DNA from: an uncultured Eubacterium sp.
GTDB lineage: Bacteria; Bacillota; Clostridia; Oscillospirales; Acutalibacteraceae
Length of the DNA: 64,000 nt
Reading direction: 5' to 3'
Assembly (NCBI GenBank): GCA_944385025.1
Contig: CALWVQ010000042.1
Location: forward strand, 62,001 to 126,000
The position numbers and the translations under genes are program-made. The notes under the pieces are model-generated. The model saw nothing but the letters and a program-made list of their open reading frames with translations. It was not told the origin of the DNA and did not search any database. This document shows, piece by piece, positions 18,001 to 26,531 of the stretch (the stretch's first letter is position 1; the number at the start of each line of letters is the position of its first letter).

Positions 18001-19113
18001 GGAATCAACGTGTCTGTGGTTAATAAACTCCAAGAGGATAATTCTATTATGGACTTGGTTGAGTCCGGAAAGCTTGACTACATTGTTTACACAGGCAAAA
18101 GCGACAAAAAATCTATTGCAGATTATATAAGACTGCACAACAGGGCTAATCAGCTTGGCATTGCCACAATCACATCACTTGATACGGCAAACGCTATCGC
18201 TGACATTATTGCTTCACGCTACAAGCAGACTAACACCGAGCTTGTAGATATAAACAATATGAGAGAGAGTAAAGGTATTCTCAAATTCTCGAAAATGCAG
18301 GGTACCAGCGACGACTATATTTTCTTCAACAATCAATGCGGTATAATCACCTGCCCTGAAAGCTTTGCTATTGAATTTACAGACAGGCACAAGGGCATCG
18401 GCGGCGATGGTATTGTGCTGATTGAAAAAAGCGATATTGCCGACGCTAAAATGCGAATCTTTAACAGAGACGGCTCCGAGGGTAAAATGGCGGGCAACTC
18501 TATAAGATGCGTAGGAAAGTACCTGTATGACAACGGTCTTGTTAATAAAAACAACATTACTATTGAAACGGCGTCAGGCATAAGAGCTCTTACTCTGTTT
18601 ACGAGAAACTCAAAGGTAAGCTCTGTTACAGTTGATATGGGCAAAGCAGAACTTGAGCCTAAAAATATCCCTGTAAATCTTGACGGCGACAAAATTATTA
18701 ACAGAGAATATGAATTAAACGGCAAGACATATAATATCAACTGCTGTGCAATCGGCAATCCCCACTGCGTTTTGTTTGTAGACAACGTGGACAAGGTTGA
18801 TATTGAAAACGAGGGTACACAGTTTGAAAACGCCGATATTTTCCCTGAAAGAATTAATACTGAATTTGTAAGAGTAGTTAATTCAAAAACACTTAAAATG
18901 AGAGTTTGGGAAAGAGGAAACGGTGAAACTCTTGCCTGCGGAACAGGCGCCTGCGCGGCAGTTATATGTGCTGTTGAAAACGGCTACTGTGCAAAAGGTG
19001 AAAACATTACCGTAAAGCTCAGAGGCGGCGACCTGATAGTAAATTACTCTGATGACGGTGTAAGCCTTACAGGCGACTGCAATCTTGTTTATACAGGTGA
19101 AATTGAATACTGA
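15082..19113 (+). CDS. carB: Carbamoyl-phosphate synthase large subunit fused to a DapF-like epimerase
   Basis: One uninterrupted 1343-residue frame. Residues 1-1059 are CarB: two ATP-grasp halves (KKVLVIGSGPIVIGQ and EKIIVLGSGPIRIGQ starts; RPAFTLGGAGGG and RPSYVIGGQNM), and an MGS-like allosteric domain ending TITSLDTANAIADII. Residues about 1060-1343 are a full-length diaminopimelate epimerase fold: KMQGTSDDYIFF, NRDGSEGKMAGNSIRC, GNPHCVLFVD, INTEFV, VWERGNGETLACGTGACA. CarB alone is normally about 1060-1080 residues and DapF about 275, so this is a head-to-tail fusion. In the DapF part the first catalytic Cys position is Ala (residue 1137), while the second is present (Cys1286). An ATG at 18259 lacks an evident ribosome site. 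GGAGG precedes the 15082 start. Confidence 0.93.
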   Translation: MPLNKDIKKVLVIGSGPIVIGQAAEFDYAGAQACRVLKDEGIEVVLVNSNPATIMTDKALADHIYLEPLTEETVKRIIEKERPDSILCGLGGQTGLTIGMQLAKDGYLDKMGVKLLGTDAEAIDKAEDRQMFRDTMVKINQPVVPSDIATTVEHAKEIAKEIGYPVIIRPAFTLGGAGGGVAYDEKELEIIAKNGLMLSPITQVLVERYIAGWKEIEFEVMRDSVGNVIAVCSMENFDPVGVHTGDSIVIAPAVTLADKEYQMLRSASLDIITELGIEGGCNCQFALNPESFEYSVIEVNPRVSRSSALASKATGYPIAKVTTKIALGYTLDEIKNDITGKTCACFEPTLDYVVVKLPKWPFDKFVNASRKLGTQMKATGEVMSIAPTFEMAVMKAVRGAEIGLDTLNNKALDGVDIREKLKDQDDIRMFTVFKALKEGVSIDEIHSVTMIDEWFLSKLKNLADYEKEIKGMPLSEEMYLRGKKLGYTDKALERISGGSLAYHRNCVYKMVDTCGAEFEAETPYFYSTYDNHCEARSLESSGKEKIIVLGSGPIRIGQGIEFDYSSVHCVWTLKELGYEVIIINNNPETVSTDFDTGDRLYFEPLTDEDVMNIIKAENPIGVVVAFGGQTAIKLTKFLDDNGITIFGTSAKSIDVAEDREKFDALLEKFGIFRPKGESVMTMEEALASANRLGYPVLLRPSYVIGGQNMTIAYTDDDTKQYMEIILSQGIENPVLVDKYMMGTELEVDCISDGTDVLIPGIMEHIERAGVHSGDSIAVYPPYNLNDMMLEKICKVSTDLALSLETKGLVNIQYLIYQNELYVIEVNPRASRTIPYISKVTGVPMVELATKIMVGASLKDLDYGTGLYRTPPYYAVKVPVFSFEKLNDVNSKLGPEMKSTGEVLGVGKNLIEALFKGLVSAGFKTDFHKREKHGVLITVTKQDRFEIVNLAKKLDDLGAHIWATPETAKAIESLGINVSVVNKLQEDNSIMDLVESGKLDYIVYTGKSDKKSIADYIRLHNRANQLGIATITSLDTANAIADIIASRYKQTNTELVDINNMRESKGILKFSKMQGTSDDYIFFNNQCGIITCPESFAIEFTDRHKGIGGDGIVLIEKSDIADAKMRIFNRDGSEGKMAGNSIRCVGKYLYDNGLVNKNNITIETASGIRALTLFTRNSKVSSVTVDMGKAELEPKNIPVNLDGDKIINREYELNGKTYNINCCAIGNPHCVLFVDNVDKVDIENEGTQFENADIFPERINTEFVRVVNSKTLKMRVWERGNGETLACGTGACAAVICAVENGYCAKGENITVKLRGGDLIVNYSDDGVSLTGDCNLVYTGEIEY

Positions 19114-19123
19114 TAAAAGTTAA

Positions 19124-19151
19124 AGGCGGTTTGATACCGCCTTTTCTTTTT
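19124..19151 (+). terminator. Terminator of the arg-car-dapF operon
   Basis: AAAGGCGGT / ACCGCCTTT stem followed by TCTTTTTTC, 10 bases after the carB-dapF stop. Confidence 0.85.
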
Positions 19152-19189
19152 TCTAGTTGATTTTATATATATAAACATAGAAGCAAAAC

Positions 19190-19216
19190 AAAAAGCAGGG
19201 CGTTTGCCCTGCTTTA
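19190..19216 (-). terminator. Terminator of the BMP-lipoprotein gene
   Basis: Minus-strand AAAGCAGGGC / GCCCTGCTTT stem, then TTTG, 17 bases after the lipoprotein stop. Confidence 0.75.
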
Positions 19217-19232
19217 ATCAGTTTTATTAAAG

Positions 19233-21089
19233 TTATGATAAAGTAACGCCCTCAAGGAACATACCTTTTAATGTAAGACACTTTGACATCTTATTGTCAT
19301 TAAAGTACTTGCAGAAATCATAGCCTGCGCCGCCCTGTGCCCTTACAAGAGAAACCTTGTTATCGGCAAGAGATTTATAAACCTCATCATATTTTGCCTG
19401 AAGTTCCTCGTTGTCTTCATCACAAACAAAAGTTGCATAAATGCAATCGTTTGAGCAATCAGCCATAAATACAGAGCCGCCGCTGTAAGCCTCAAGACAA
19501 TCTTTTACTGCCTCACCGTAATTCTTAACTATTGTGGTATAAGCATCACCGTTTGGAGCGCCTGCTGTAACAACATTAAGGTTATAGTCGTAATTCCATT
19601 TTGCTGTAAATGCTGAGTCTGCCTTGCTGTTACCACCTGTAAATACGGAAGTTACACCCTCGTCAAACATTTTCTCGCATACTGCGGCATATCTGTCTAC
19701 CATTTCAAAAGTTGTATTCCAATAAAACTCGTTTGCCATTGAAATACCTGTTGAATAACCATAGCTATCCTCATTCTCCCAATGTGAGAACATATATCCC
19801 TCTTTTGGAACAGCAGCCTTAACATCAACTACATCACCTGCAACATAGGATCCTGAACCGGTAGAATCACCGTCGCCGCCCTCGCCTGTTGTTACAGTTA
19901 CATTAAACGTAGGCTTGTCGCTTTGAACGTAAACAGGAGTAAAGGTTAAATCGCTATTAACTGCCTTGATAACCGTTGTCTTTGCTTTTTCGTCATCGAG
20001 TTCGCAGTTTGAGCTTGTTTCCCAGTGGTCAAATACAATACCGTTTGATGCCACGGGAGCTGAAATTTCACACTCACCGTCCTTCTCAACGCTGAATGTT
20101 GAGTAAACTGTTTCACCGTCAGCATTCATAACCTTAACGGTGCTGTACTCACCCTCAATGTCCTTATATACTGCTGTGATTGTGCAGTCGCACTTTTCAA
20201 CAAGCAGGTTCATTGATGACTTTGTTTCGGAAGAAATGTTTACCTTGCTGTCCTTAACGCCCTCTGTATCACTCTTAACTTCCCAGTGGTCAAATACTTT
20301 TCCCTCTTCTGCGGGATTAGCTGTGATAGTTACGTTGCTGCCGTCTGCATAAGTACCGGTACCAAGACCGCCTTCAACTTTTACGTTATAGGTTTTATCG
20401 TTTTGGTCCTCAACTTTTTGATAACAAGCAACGATATTAAAATCGTAGCTGTAATCAAGCAAAGCTGAATCGTAATCAGCCCAATCAACAGTTACAGGAA
20501 TACCCAAAGTATCTGCCGCATAAGCCGCACCCTGAACAAATCCTGCGCCGTAGTTAGCTGAATCCTTGCTGTCAAACTCGCCGAAATAGCCAAGCTGGGT
20601 ATTACCGTTCATAACGGTGATATAACCTGCAAGGTAACCGCTTTGAAGTGCGTCAAAAGATACGCTCATAACATTTTGTATGTAGCTGTCAGTATTATCC
20701 CCTGCAGAATGTGGCATAGCATCAAGAAGAATGAAGTTTATATCAGGATATGCAGGAGCGATATCGTAAGCGCAAACTGCAAATTCCTCACCGGGAAATA
20801 CAACATATTTTGCTCCGTTATCACTTGCAAGAGAAACATATTTTTCTACGTTCTCGCTTGTAAGCTTTTCATCCTCAAGCATAGGCTGATAGTAAGAATA
20901 AGTCATAGCGTTTTCATCAGCGTAAGAGGTAATACCCTCCCAAGCGCTTTGATTATATCCGCCGTCTGTAATTGTGCCGCCGTTTGTAATGAGGACAATA
21001 TCGCTTTTAAGGTCCTCCTGCTTAACGCAGCCTGCGAAAACACAAACAGTCAGCGCAAGGCACATAATAACTGAGATTATCTTTTTCAT
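19233..21089 (-). CDS. BMP-family substrate-binding lipoprotein with inserted InlB-B-like repeats
   Basis: A 618-residue extracellular lipoprotein. The start at 21089 is chosen for TTTGGAGGAAAGTT directly before it. Residues 1-20 are a signal peptide with lipobox FAGC (Cys21). Residues about 30-230 and 450-618 resemble the BMP/PnrA basic-membrane-protein fold (ITNGGTITDGGYNQSAW, LGYFGEFDSKDSANYGAGFVQGA, GVTSVFTGG), a family that binds nucleosides for ABC importers. Between them, about 234-450, are three roughly 70-residue divergent InlB B-repeat-like units (TGTYADGSNVTITANPAEEG; KVFDHWE, IVFDHWE, YMFSHWE). This splits the ligand-binding fold. No ABC permease or ATPase is adjacent; the divergent MTA-salvage operon handles nucleosides, which suggests but does not prove a nucleoside ligand. 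Confidence 0.82.
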   Translation of the reverse strand: MKKIISVIMCLALTVCVFAGCVKQEDLKSDIVLITNGGTITDGGYNQSAWEGITSYADENAMTYSYYQPMLEDEKLTSENVEKYVSLASDNGAKYVVFPGEEFAVCAYDIAPAYPDINFILLDAMPHSAGDNTDSYIQNVMSVSFDALQSGYLAGYITVMNGNTQLGYFGEFDSKDSANYGAGFVQGAAYAADTLGIPVTVDWADYDSALLDYSYDFNIVACYQKVEDQNDKTYNVKVEGGLGTGTYADGSNVTITANPAEEGKVFDHWEVKSDTEGVKDSKVNISSETKSSMNLLVEKCDCTITAVYKDIEGEYSTVKVMNADGETVYSTFSVEKDGECEISAPVASNGIVFDHWETSSNCELDDEKAKTTVIKAVNSDLTFTPVYVQSDKPTFNVTVTTGEGGDGDSTGSGSYVAGDVVDVKAAVPKEGYMFSHWENEDSYGYSTGISMANEFYWNTTFEMVDRYAAVCEKMFDEGVTSVFTGGNSKADSAFTAKWNYDYNLNVVTAGAPNGDAYTTIVKNYGEAVKDCLEAYSGGSVFMADCSNDCIYATFVCDEDNEELQAKYDEVYKSLADNKVSLVRAQGGAGYDFCKYFNDNKMSKCLTLKGMFLEGVTLS

Positions 21090-21160
21090 AACTTTCCTCC
21101 AAAAGAAAATATCACCTGTATATAATAACAAATTTATTATAATAATGCAATAGCAATTTA

Positions 21161-21189
21161 TTGATTTAGCGTCGAAAAACCATTATAAT
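21161..21189 (+). promoter_or_regulatory. Sigma-A promoter of the MTA-salvage operon
   Basis: TTGATT (21161-21166), 17-base spacer, TATAAT (21184-21189), 18 bases before the PNP ATG. Lies in the divergent intergenic space shared with the BMP-lipoprotein gene. Confidence 0.8.
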
Positions 21190-21206
21190 ATAATACGGTG
21201 ATAATT

Positions 21207-22010
21207 ATGTTAGAAAAGCAGTTAAAATACATTAAAAGCAAGACAGATTTTATTCCTGAAATTGCTATTGTTTTGGGAAGCGGTTTGGGACAGCTTGCAG
21301 AAGAGATTGATACTGTGGCAACTATTGACTACAAGAACATACCGGAATTTCCTGTATCAACAGCACCAAGCCACAAGGGGCGCTTTGTTTTCGGCACCCT
21401 TAACGGAAAAAAAGTGGTAATTATGCAGGGCAGAGTTCATCTTTATGAGGGGTACTCATCAAAACAAGTAGTGGAGCCAATAAGGCTTATGAAAATGATG
21501 GGCGCTAAAATTCTTTTTCTTACCAACGCTGCCGGAGGAATTAACGAAGATTTTAAAATAGGCGATTTTATGGTAATAGACGATCATATATCGAGCTTCG
21601 TTCCCTCTGCGCTTATAGGTGAAAATGACGATAGTTTGGGAGCACGTTTTCCCGATATGAGCCGAGTATATTCAAAAGGACTGAATGATATTATTTTTGA
21701 AACGGCGCAAGAAATGGGACTTGAAATAAAAAAAGGGGTTTATGTTCAGTTTACAGGTCCCAACTTTGAAACTCCTGCCGAAATAAGAATGGCTGAAATT
21801 ATAGGTGCTGACGCTGTGGGAATGAGCACGGCTGTTGAGGCTATGGCGGCAAAGCACTGCGGTATGGAGGTTTGTGGAATAAGCGTTATATCCAATATGG
21901 CTTGCGGCAAGAGCAAAACTCCCATTACAAGTGAAGAGGTAAACGAAACGGCTGACAGAGTAGCACCGTTATTCAAAAAACTAATTACACAATCAGTAGG
22001 TAAATTTTAA
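21207..22010 (+). CDS. Purine nucleoside phosphorylase family (possible methylthioinosine phosphorylase)
   Basis: A 267-residue trimeric-type PNP that cleaves purine nucleosides with phosphate. Seen: phosphate loop [70 protein letters not shown] and ISNMACG. Start at ATG 21207 has GGTGA 5 bases upstream; a GTG at 21198 is also in frame. It overlaps mtnA (TAATG). Beside MtnA and an MTA deaminase, the likely substrate is 5'-methylthioinosine, giving methylthioribose 1-phosphate and hypoxanthine; this is inferred from context. Confidence 0.9.
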   Translation: MLEKQLKYIKSKTDFIPEIAIVLGSGLGQLAEEIDTVATIDYKNIPEFPVSTAPSHKGRFVFGTLNGKKVVIMQGRVHLYEGYSSKQVVEPIRLMKMMGAKILFLTNAAGGINEDFKIGDFMVIDDHISSFVPSALIGENDDSLGARFPDMSRVYSKGLNDIIFETAQEMGLEIKKGVYVQFTGPNFETPAEIRMAEIIGADAVGMSTAVEAMAAKHCGMEVCGISVISNMACGKSKTPITSEEVNETADRVAPLFKKLITQSVGKF

Positions 22011-22987
22011 TGGAAAACTTAAGATTTGAAAAAAACAAACTTTACATTTTAGACCAGACTCTTTTGCCCAATGAGGAAAAATGGGTGGAAATTGAAAATG
22101 AAAAACATGCATATGACGCAATAAAAACGCTTATGGTAAGGGGCGCACCTGCAATAGGTATTTTTGCAGGATATGTAACGGCACTTTTTTCAAAGGGAAA
22201 AGACATATACAAGCTTAAGGAATATCTTGACAGCGCCCGCCCTACCGCAGTAAATTTAAGCTGGGCAACAAAGAGAATTGTACACGCTTTTGAAAGCGGC
22301 GGAAATTTGATTGACGAGGCAAAGGCAATTCACAATGAAGATATTGAAATGTGCCGCAAAATCAGCGAATACGGCTTGTCATTGTTAAAGGACGGCGACG
22401 GCATTTTAACCCATTGCAATGCAGGAGAACTTGCTACAAGCAAGTACGGCACAGGCTTGGGTCCTTTGATTTTAGGAAAAGAAAAAGGATACAAATTTCA
22501 CGTTTACAGTGACGAAACCCGCCCGCTGCTGCAAGGTGCAAGGCTGACCAGCTATGAGCTTGAAAAAGCAGGCATTGACGTTACTCTCATTTGTGACAAT
22601 ATGGCAAGCTATGTAATGAAAGAGGGGCTCATCAATGCTGTACTTGTAGGCTGTGACAGAGTTGCGGCTAACGGCGACACCGCTAACAAAATCGGCACCA
22701 GCGGCGTGGCAATACTGGCTAAACACTATGGTATACCTTTTTATGTTTTAGGTCCTTATTCTACTGTGGATTTCGGCTGTAAAACGGGAAATGATATTGA
22801 GATTGAACTTCGTGACGGTGAGGAAATCAAAAAGATGTTTTACAAAAAGCCCACGGCTTTGGAGGAAACCAAATGCTTAAATCCCGCCTTTGACGTTACA
22901 GACAATTCACTGATAACTGCAATAATAACTGACAAAGGAATAGCAAAACCGCCATTTGAAAAAAGCCTTAAGGAGCTACTGAAATGA
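22010..22987 (+). CDS. mtnA: S-methyl-5-thioribose-1-phosphate isomerase
   Basis: A 325-residue isomerase converting methylthioribose 1-phosphate to methylthioribulose 1-phosphate. Seen: [14 protein letters not shown], the catalytic-Cys segment [49 protein letters not shown] with its Asp, and [10 protein letters not shown]. Length is slightly short of the usual 340-360. It sits between PNP and the deaminase with overlapping ends on both sides, forming a three-gene translational unit. Confidence 0.93.
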   Translation: MENLRFEKNKLYILDQTLLPNEEKWVEIENEKHAYDAIKTLMVRGAPAIGIFAGYVTALFSKGKDIYKLKEYLDSARPTAVNLSWATKRIVHAFESGGNLIDEAKAIHNEDIEMCRKISEYGLSLLKDGDGILTHCNAGELATSKYGTGLGPLILGKEKGYKFHVYSDETRPLLQGARLTSYELEKAGIDVTLICDNMASYVMKEGLINAVLVGCDRVAANGDTANKIGTSGVAILAKHYGIPFYVLGPYSTVDFGCKTGNDIEIELRDGEEIKKMFYKKPTALEETKCLNPAFDVTDNSLITAIITDKGIAKPPFEKSLKELLK

Positions 22988-24252
22988 TAAGATTTTATAA
23001 CGGAAAAATCCTTACACTGAAAGACGATTTTAATATAATAGAAAACGGCGAGGTGTGGACTGACGGCGACAAAATATGTTATGTAGGCGAAAGCAAAGAA
23101 AACGATGCTTTATTTGAACGAGAAATTGACCTTAACGGCAATTTACTTATGCCTTCATTCAAAAACGCCCACACCCACAGCGCAATGACATTTGCAAGAA
23201 GCTACTGCGACGATATGCCCCTTCAGGAATGGCTATACAATAAAATTTTTCCTCTTGAGGCGCTTTTAACCGGAGATGATGTTGCAGCGCTTTCAAAGGT
23301 TGCATTTCTTGAATATCTGTCAGGGGGAATAAGCGCCTGCTTTGATATGTATTATTTCCCTGAAAATATGGCGAAAGCAAGTGTGGAAACAGGTTTCAGA
23401 ACTGTTATGTGCGGTGCAGTAAATAATTTTAAGGAAAGTGTGCCTCTTCTTGAGGAGTACTACAAAAAATACAACAGTTATCACGACCTTATTTCGTATC
23501 AGCTCGGTTTTCACGCCGAATACACCACTGACGAAAAAATAATGAAAGGCATTGCAAAGCTTGCTGAAAAATATAAGGCGCCCGTGTATATGCACTCCAG
23601 CGAAACAATGGAGGAGACACAGGCTTGTATTAACTCTAAAAACAAGACTCCTACAGAATTATTTGACAAGCTGGGACTGTTTAACTATGGCGGCGGCGCT
23701 TTTCACAGCGTATGGCTTTGCAACGAGGATATGGAAATATATAAAAAAAGAGGCGTTTGGGCAGTAATAAACAGCGGTTCAAACTGCAAACTGGCGTCAG
23801 GAGTAGCAAGGGTTGAGGATATGCTTAACAAAGGTATAAACCTTGCAATCGGCACTGACGGTCCAAGTTCCAACAACGCCCTTGATATGTTCAGGGAAAT
23901 GTATTTAACCTGTGTATTACAAAAAATAAAGAACAAGGACGCATCATCTATGAACGCAAACGAAGTTTTGAAAATGGCAACTGTGGGTTCTGCAAGATGT
24001 ATGGGACTTAATGACTGCGACATAATTCAGCAAGGCAAAAAAGCGGACCTTATTGTAATTGATTTAAAAAAGCCAAGTATGCAACCTGTTCACGACATTA
24101 CAAAAAACCTTGTTTACAGCGCATCTAAAGACTGCATAAAGCTGACAATGGTAAACGGAAAAATACTTTACGAAAACGGTGATTTTCCAACTCTTGACAT
24201 TGAAAAAATCTATTATGAAGCCGACTGCGTAACTAAAAGAATAACACAGTAA
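22984..24252 (+). CDS. mtaD: 5-methylthioadenosine/S-adenosylhomocysteine deaminase-type amidohydrolase
   Basis: A 422-residue metal-dependent hydrolase. Seen: composite beta domain, [12 protein letters not shown] (first two His ligands), [15 protein letters not shown] typical of the MTA/SAH deaminase group, [32 protein letters not shown] with the metal Asp. It deaminates methylthioadenosine to methylthioinosine, feeding the PNP and MtnA encoded just upstream. Start overlaps mtnA by 4 bases. The usual aerobic mtnB/C/D/E genes are absent from this operon. Confidence 0.9.
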   Translation: MIRFYNGKILTLKDDFNIIENGEVWTDGDKICYVGESKENDALFEREIDLNGNLLMPSFKNAHTHSAMTFARSYCDDMPLQEWLYNKIFPLEALLTGDDVAALSKVAFLEYLSGGISACFDMYYFPENMAKASVETGFRTVMCGAVNNFKESVPLLEEYYKKYNSYHDLISYQLGFHAEYTTDEKIMKGIAKLAEKYKAPVYMHSSETMEETQACINSKNKTPTELFDKLGLFNYGGGAFHSVWLCNEDMEIYKKRGVWAVINSGSNCKLASGVARVEDMLNKGINLAIGTDGPSSNNALDMFREMYLTCVLQKIKNKDASSMNANEVLKMATVGSARCMGLNDCDIIQQGKKADLIVIDLKKPSMQPVHDITKNLVYSASKDCIKLTMVNGKILYENGDFPTLDIEKIYYEADCVTKRITQ

Positions 24253-24292
24253 AAAAAGAGATAAGGCAATTTGCCTTATCTCTTTTTTTGAC
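24252..24292 (+). terminator. Bidirectional terminator between mtaD and glmS
   Basis: AAAAAGAGATAAGGCAA / TTGCCTTATCTCTTTTT, flanked by A and T runs, between convergent genes; can serve both. Confidence 0.85.
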
Positions 24293-24324
24293 AATTTGTG
24301 CGGTTGGTATGATTTTCCCATTTT

Positions 24325-26133
24325 TTATTCCACAGTTACTACTTTAGCAAGATTTCTCGGCTTATCTACATCAAGCCCCTTATCTGCCGATACATAATAA
24401 GCGAGTAACTGCAATGCTACCACACTGGGTATCAACATAAATTCATCTTCAAGCTCCGGAAGTTCAAAACAATGCTGCATATCGTCACTTTTTAATGATT
24501 TCTTGACAAAATTTATCACATAAGCGCCTCGTGACTGCACCTCTCTGATATTGGAAGTTTGCTTTGACGAGAGATAATGCTGAGTCATCAGCGCCACAAC
24601 AGGAGTACCGTTTGTTATAAGAGCGATGGTTCCGTGTTTAAGCTCTCCCGAAGCAAAAGCCTCCGAATGAATATAGGAAATTTCTTTTAATTTCAAAGAC
24701 GCCTCTAAAAGTGCAGGATAATCCATTCCCCTGCCTATCATAAAGGTGTGTTCTGCCGTAAGCATTGATTTTGATAAATAATGAATATCCTTTCTTCTGT
24801 TTAACACATCTTCAACAGCTTTAGGTATTTTCATTATCTGCTCAACAAAATCAGAAGTTCCCTCGTTATTCAGACAGCCTCTTAAAAGCGCTGTTTTTGC
24901 AGTAATAAGATAAAAAACTGCAACCTGCGTAGTATACGCTTTTGTAGAAGCCACAGCAATTTCAGGTCCTGCTTGAGTATAAATAACGTTATCACTTTCA
25001 CGGGCTATTGAAGAACCTCTGACATTGACTATTGAAAGAGTTTTTGCGCCGTGACTTTTTGCATATTTCAGCGCCTCCAAAGTGTCAATAGTTTCACCGC
25101 TTTGTGAAACGCAAATAACAAGAGTATCCTCATTTACAATAGGATTTGTATACATATACTCGCTTGCCATATAAACGCTTACAGGCACACTGCATACGCT
25201 TTCAATCAGATATTTTCCTATAAGTCCTGCGTGCATTGCAGTTCCGCAGGCAATGACAGAAATACTTTTACAGTCCTTAAAAATATTTTCGTCTATATTG
25301 TCACAGGAAAAATCAGGAAGATTGTTTTTTACTCTGCCTGAAATCGTTTTTTCAATAACGTCAGGCTGCTCCATTATCTCCTTTTCCATATAAAAAGGAT
25401 AGCCGCACTTACCATTATTTTTAATATCCCAGTTAAGCTCCAGCATATCTACGCCTACGTCGTTACCGTTAAAATCTTTAACCTCTATGCTGTCCTTTGT
25501 GATTTTTGCAATAGAAAATTCGGGCAGTACAAAATATTCGTTACTGTACTCCCCTATTGCCATAATGTCAGAGGCAATATATGCTCCGTCGTCATTCTTA
25601 CAGCATACTATCGGGCTGACATTTCTCACTGCGTAGATAGTGTCAGGCACGTCGTCAAACATTATTGCAAAGGCATATGTTCCCGTAAGCTTTTTAACGG
25701 CGTCTGCAATCGCCTTTTCGGGATTGCCGTCAAAACATCTTTCAATCAAAGCAGCCGCAATTTCGCTGTCCGTTTGAGATTTGAGCTTATCAGCAACTTT
25801 TAAGGTGTTTTTTATAGTTTCATAGTTTTCTATAATTCCGTTATGAACTACCGTAACTCCGCCGAATTTATGAGGATGAGAGTTTTCATCGCTTACTCCG
25901 CCGTGAGTTGCCCAACGGGTATGGCCTATTCCCGTTTTACCTTTAACATCACAGGCTTTCTTTTCCAAATCCTCAACTCTGCCCTTACATTTTACGGTGA
26001 GACATTCATTAAAGTCAGGGTGATAGACTGAAATACCCGCACTGTCATATCCCCTATACTCAAGGGTTTTAAGCCCCTTTAACAAAATTCCTCTGGCTTC
26101 GCTGTATCCTGTATAACCGATAATTCCACACAT
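24325..26133 (-). CDS. glmS: Glutamine-fructose-6-phosphate aminotransferase
   Basis: A 602-residue enzyme making glucosamine 6-phosphate from fructose 6-phosphate and glutamine, first step to UDP-GlcNAc. The start is fixed at 26133 because the mature N-terminal Cys nucleophile must follow Met (MCGIIGYTG), and GGAGAAAATCT precedes it. Glutaminase domain residues 1-240 (LKTLEYRGYDSAG, GHTRWATHG), then two SIS isomerase domains (IACGTAMHAG, CVSQSGETIDTL, EAFASGELKHG), ending in the expected DKPRNLAKVVTVE. A glmS ribozyme lies in its leader. Confidence 0.97.
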   Translation of the reverse strand: MCGIIGYTGYSEARGILLKGLKTLEYRGYDSAGISVYHPDFNECLTVKCKGRVEDLEKKACDVKGKTGIGHTRWATHGGVSDENSHPHKFGGVTVVHNGIIENYETIKNTLKVADKLKSQTDSEIAAALIERCFDGNPEKAIADAVKKLTGTYAFAIMFDDVPDTIYAVRNVSPIVCCKNDDGAYIASDIMAIGEYSNEYFVLPEFSIAKITKDSIEVKDFNGNDVGVDMLELNWDIKNNGKCGYPFYMEKEIMEQPDVIEKTISGRVKNNLPDFSCDNIDENIFKDCKSISVIACGTAMHAGLIGKYLIESVCSVPVSVYMASEYMYTNPIVNEDTLVICVSQSGETIDTLEALKYAKSHGAKTLSIVNVRGSSIARESDNVIYTQAGPEIAVASTKAYTTQVAVFYLITAKTALLRGCLNNEGTSDFVEQIMKIPKAVEDVLNRRKDIHYLSKSMLTAEHTFMIGRGMDYPALLEASLKLKEISYIHSEAFASGELKHGTIALITNGTPVVALMTQHYLSSKQTSNIREVQSRGAYVINFVKKSLKSDDMQHCFELPELEDEFMLIPSVVALQLLAYYVSADKGLDVDKPRNLAKVVTVE

Positions 26134-26200
26134 AGATTTTCTCCATTTCAATAATATAGAATTTGTCATAATTATCATATGACACAAATTAGAATTTAAA

Positions 26201-26346
26201 CTTATTTCTTCGTTGAACAGAATTTGTAACGTCTGTTGCCAAACGCTTTTACCTGTTCATAACGCACCGAAGAAGTACGAAAGAGCATCCGCCGAATTTT
26301 CGATAACTCTTTTCCTCGTCGTCCTGCTAAACAGGCTCATGGCGCT
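26201..26346 (-). ncRNA. glmS self-cleaving ribozyme/riboswitch
   Basis: Minus-strand leader of glmS shows the ribozyme landmarks in order: AGCGCC at 26346-26341 (cleavage between A26346 and G26345), GACGACGAGG, TTATCGAAAATTCGGCGGATGC, then a 3' domain closed by TTCTTCG / CGAAGAA and GAACAG / CTGTTC. These match glmS ribozyme core sequences of Bacillus and Thermoanaerobacter. Glucosamine 6-phosphate binding triggers cleavage and mRNA decay. It ends about 68 bases before the glmS start. Confidence 0.95.
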
Positions 26347-26415
26347 ATGAAGAAAATCATGCCGCATTACCGCACATTAAATTGTCAAGGTACAAGGCAG
26401 ATAACTGCCACACTG

Positions 26416-26444
26416 ATTTTAGCACCACCCATCGTCATTGTCAA
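26416..26444 (-). promoter_or_regulatory. Sigma-A promoter of glmS
   Basis: Minus strand TTGACA (26444-26439), 17-base spacer, TAAAAT (26421-26416), placing the start about 60 bases before the ribozyme. Confidence 0.75.
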
Positions 26445-26531
26445 ACCCGTAATTGTAAATTTTCTATTGCTAAATCAAAAAACATAGTATAATATGTATG
26501 TAATGGCAAATAAAGATTTTCGGAGGATGCA

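Noticed and set aside
26134..26187. N-terminal extension of GlmS from an upstream ATG
   Set aside because: GlmS needs Cys directly after the initiator Met as nucleophile; the ribosome site supports 26133.
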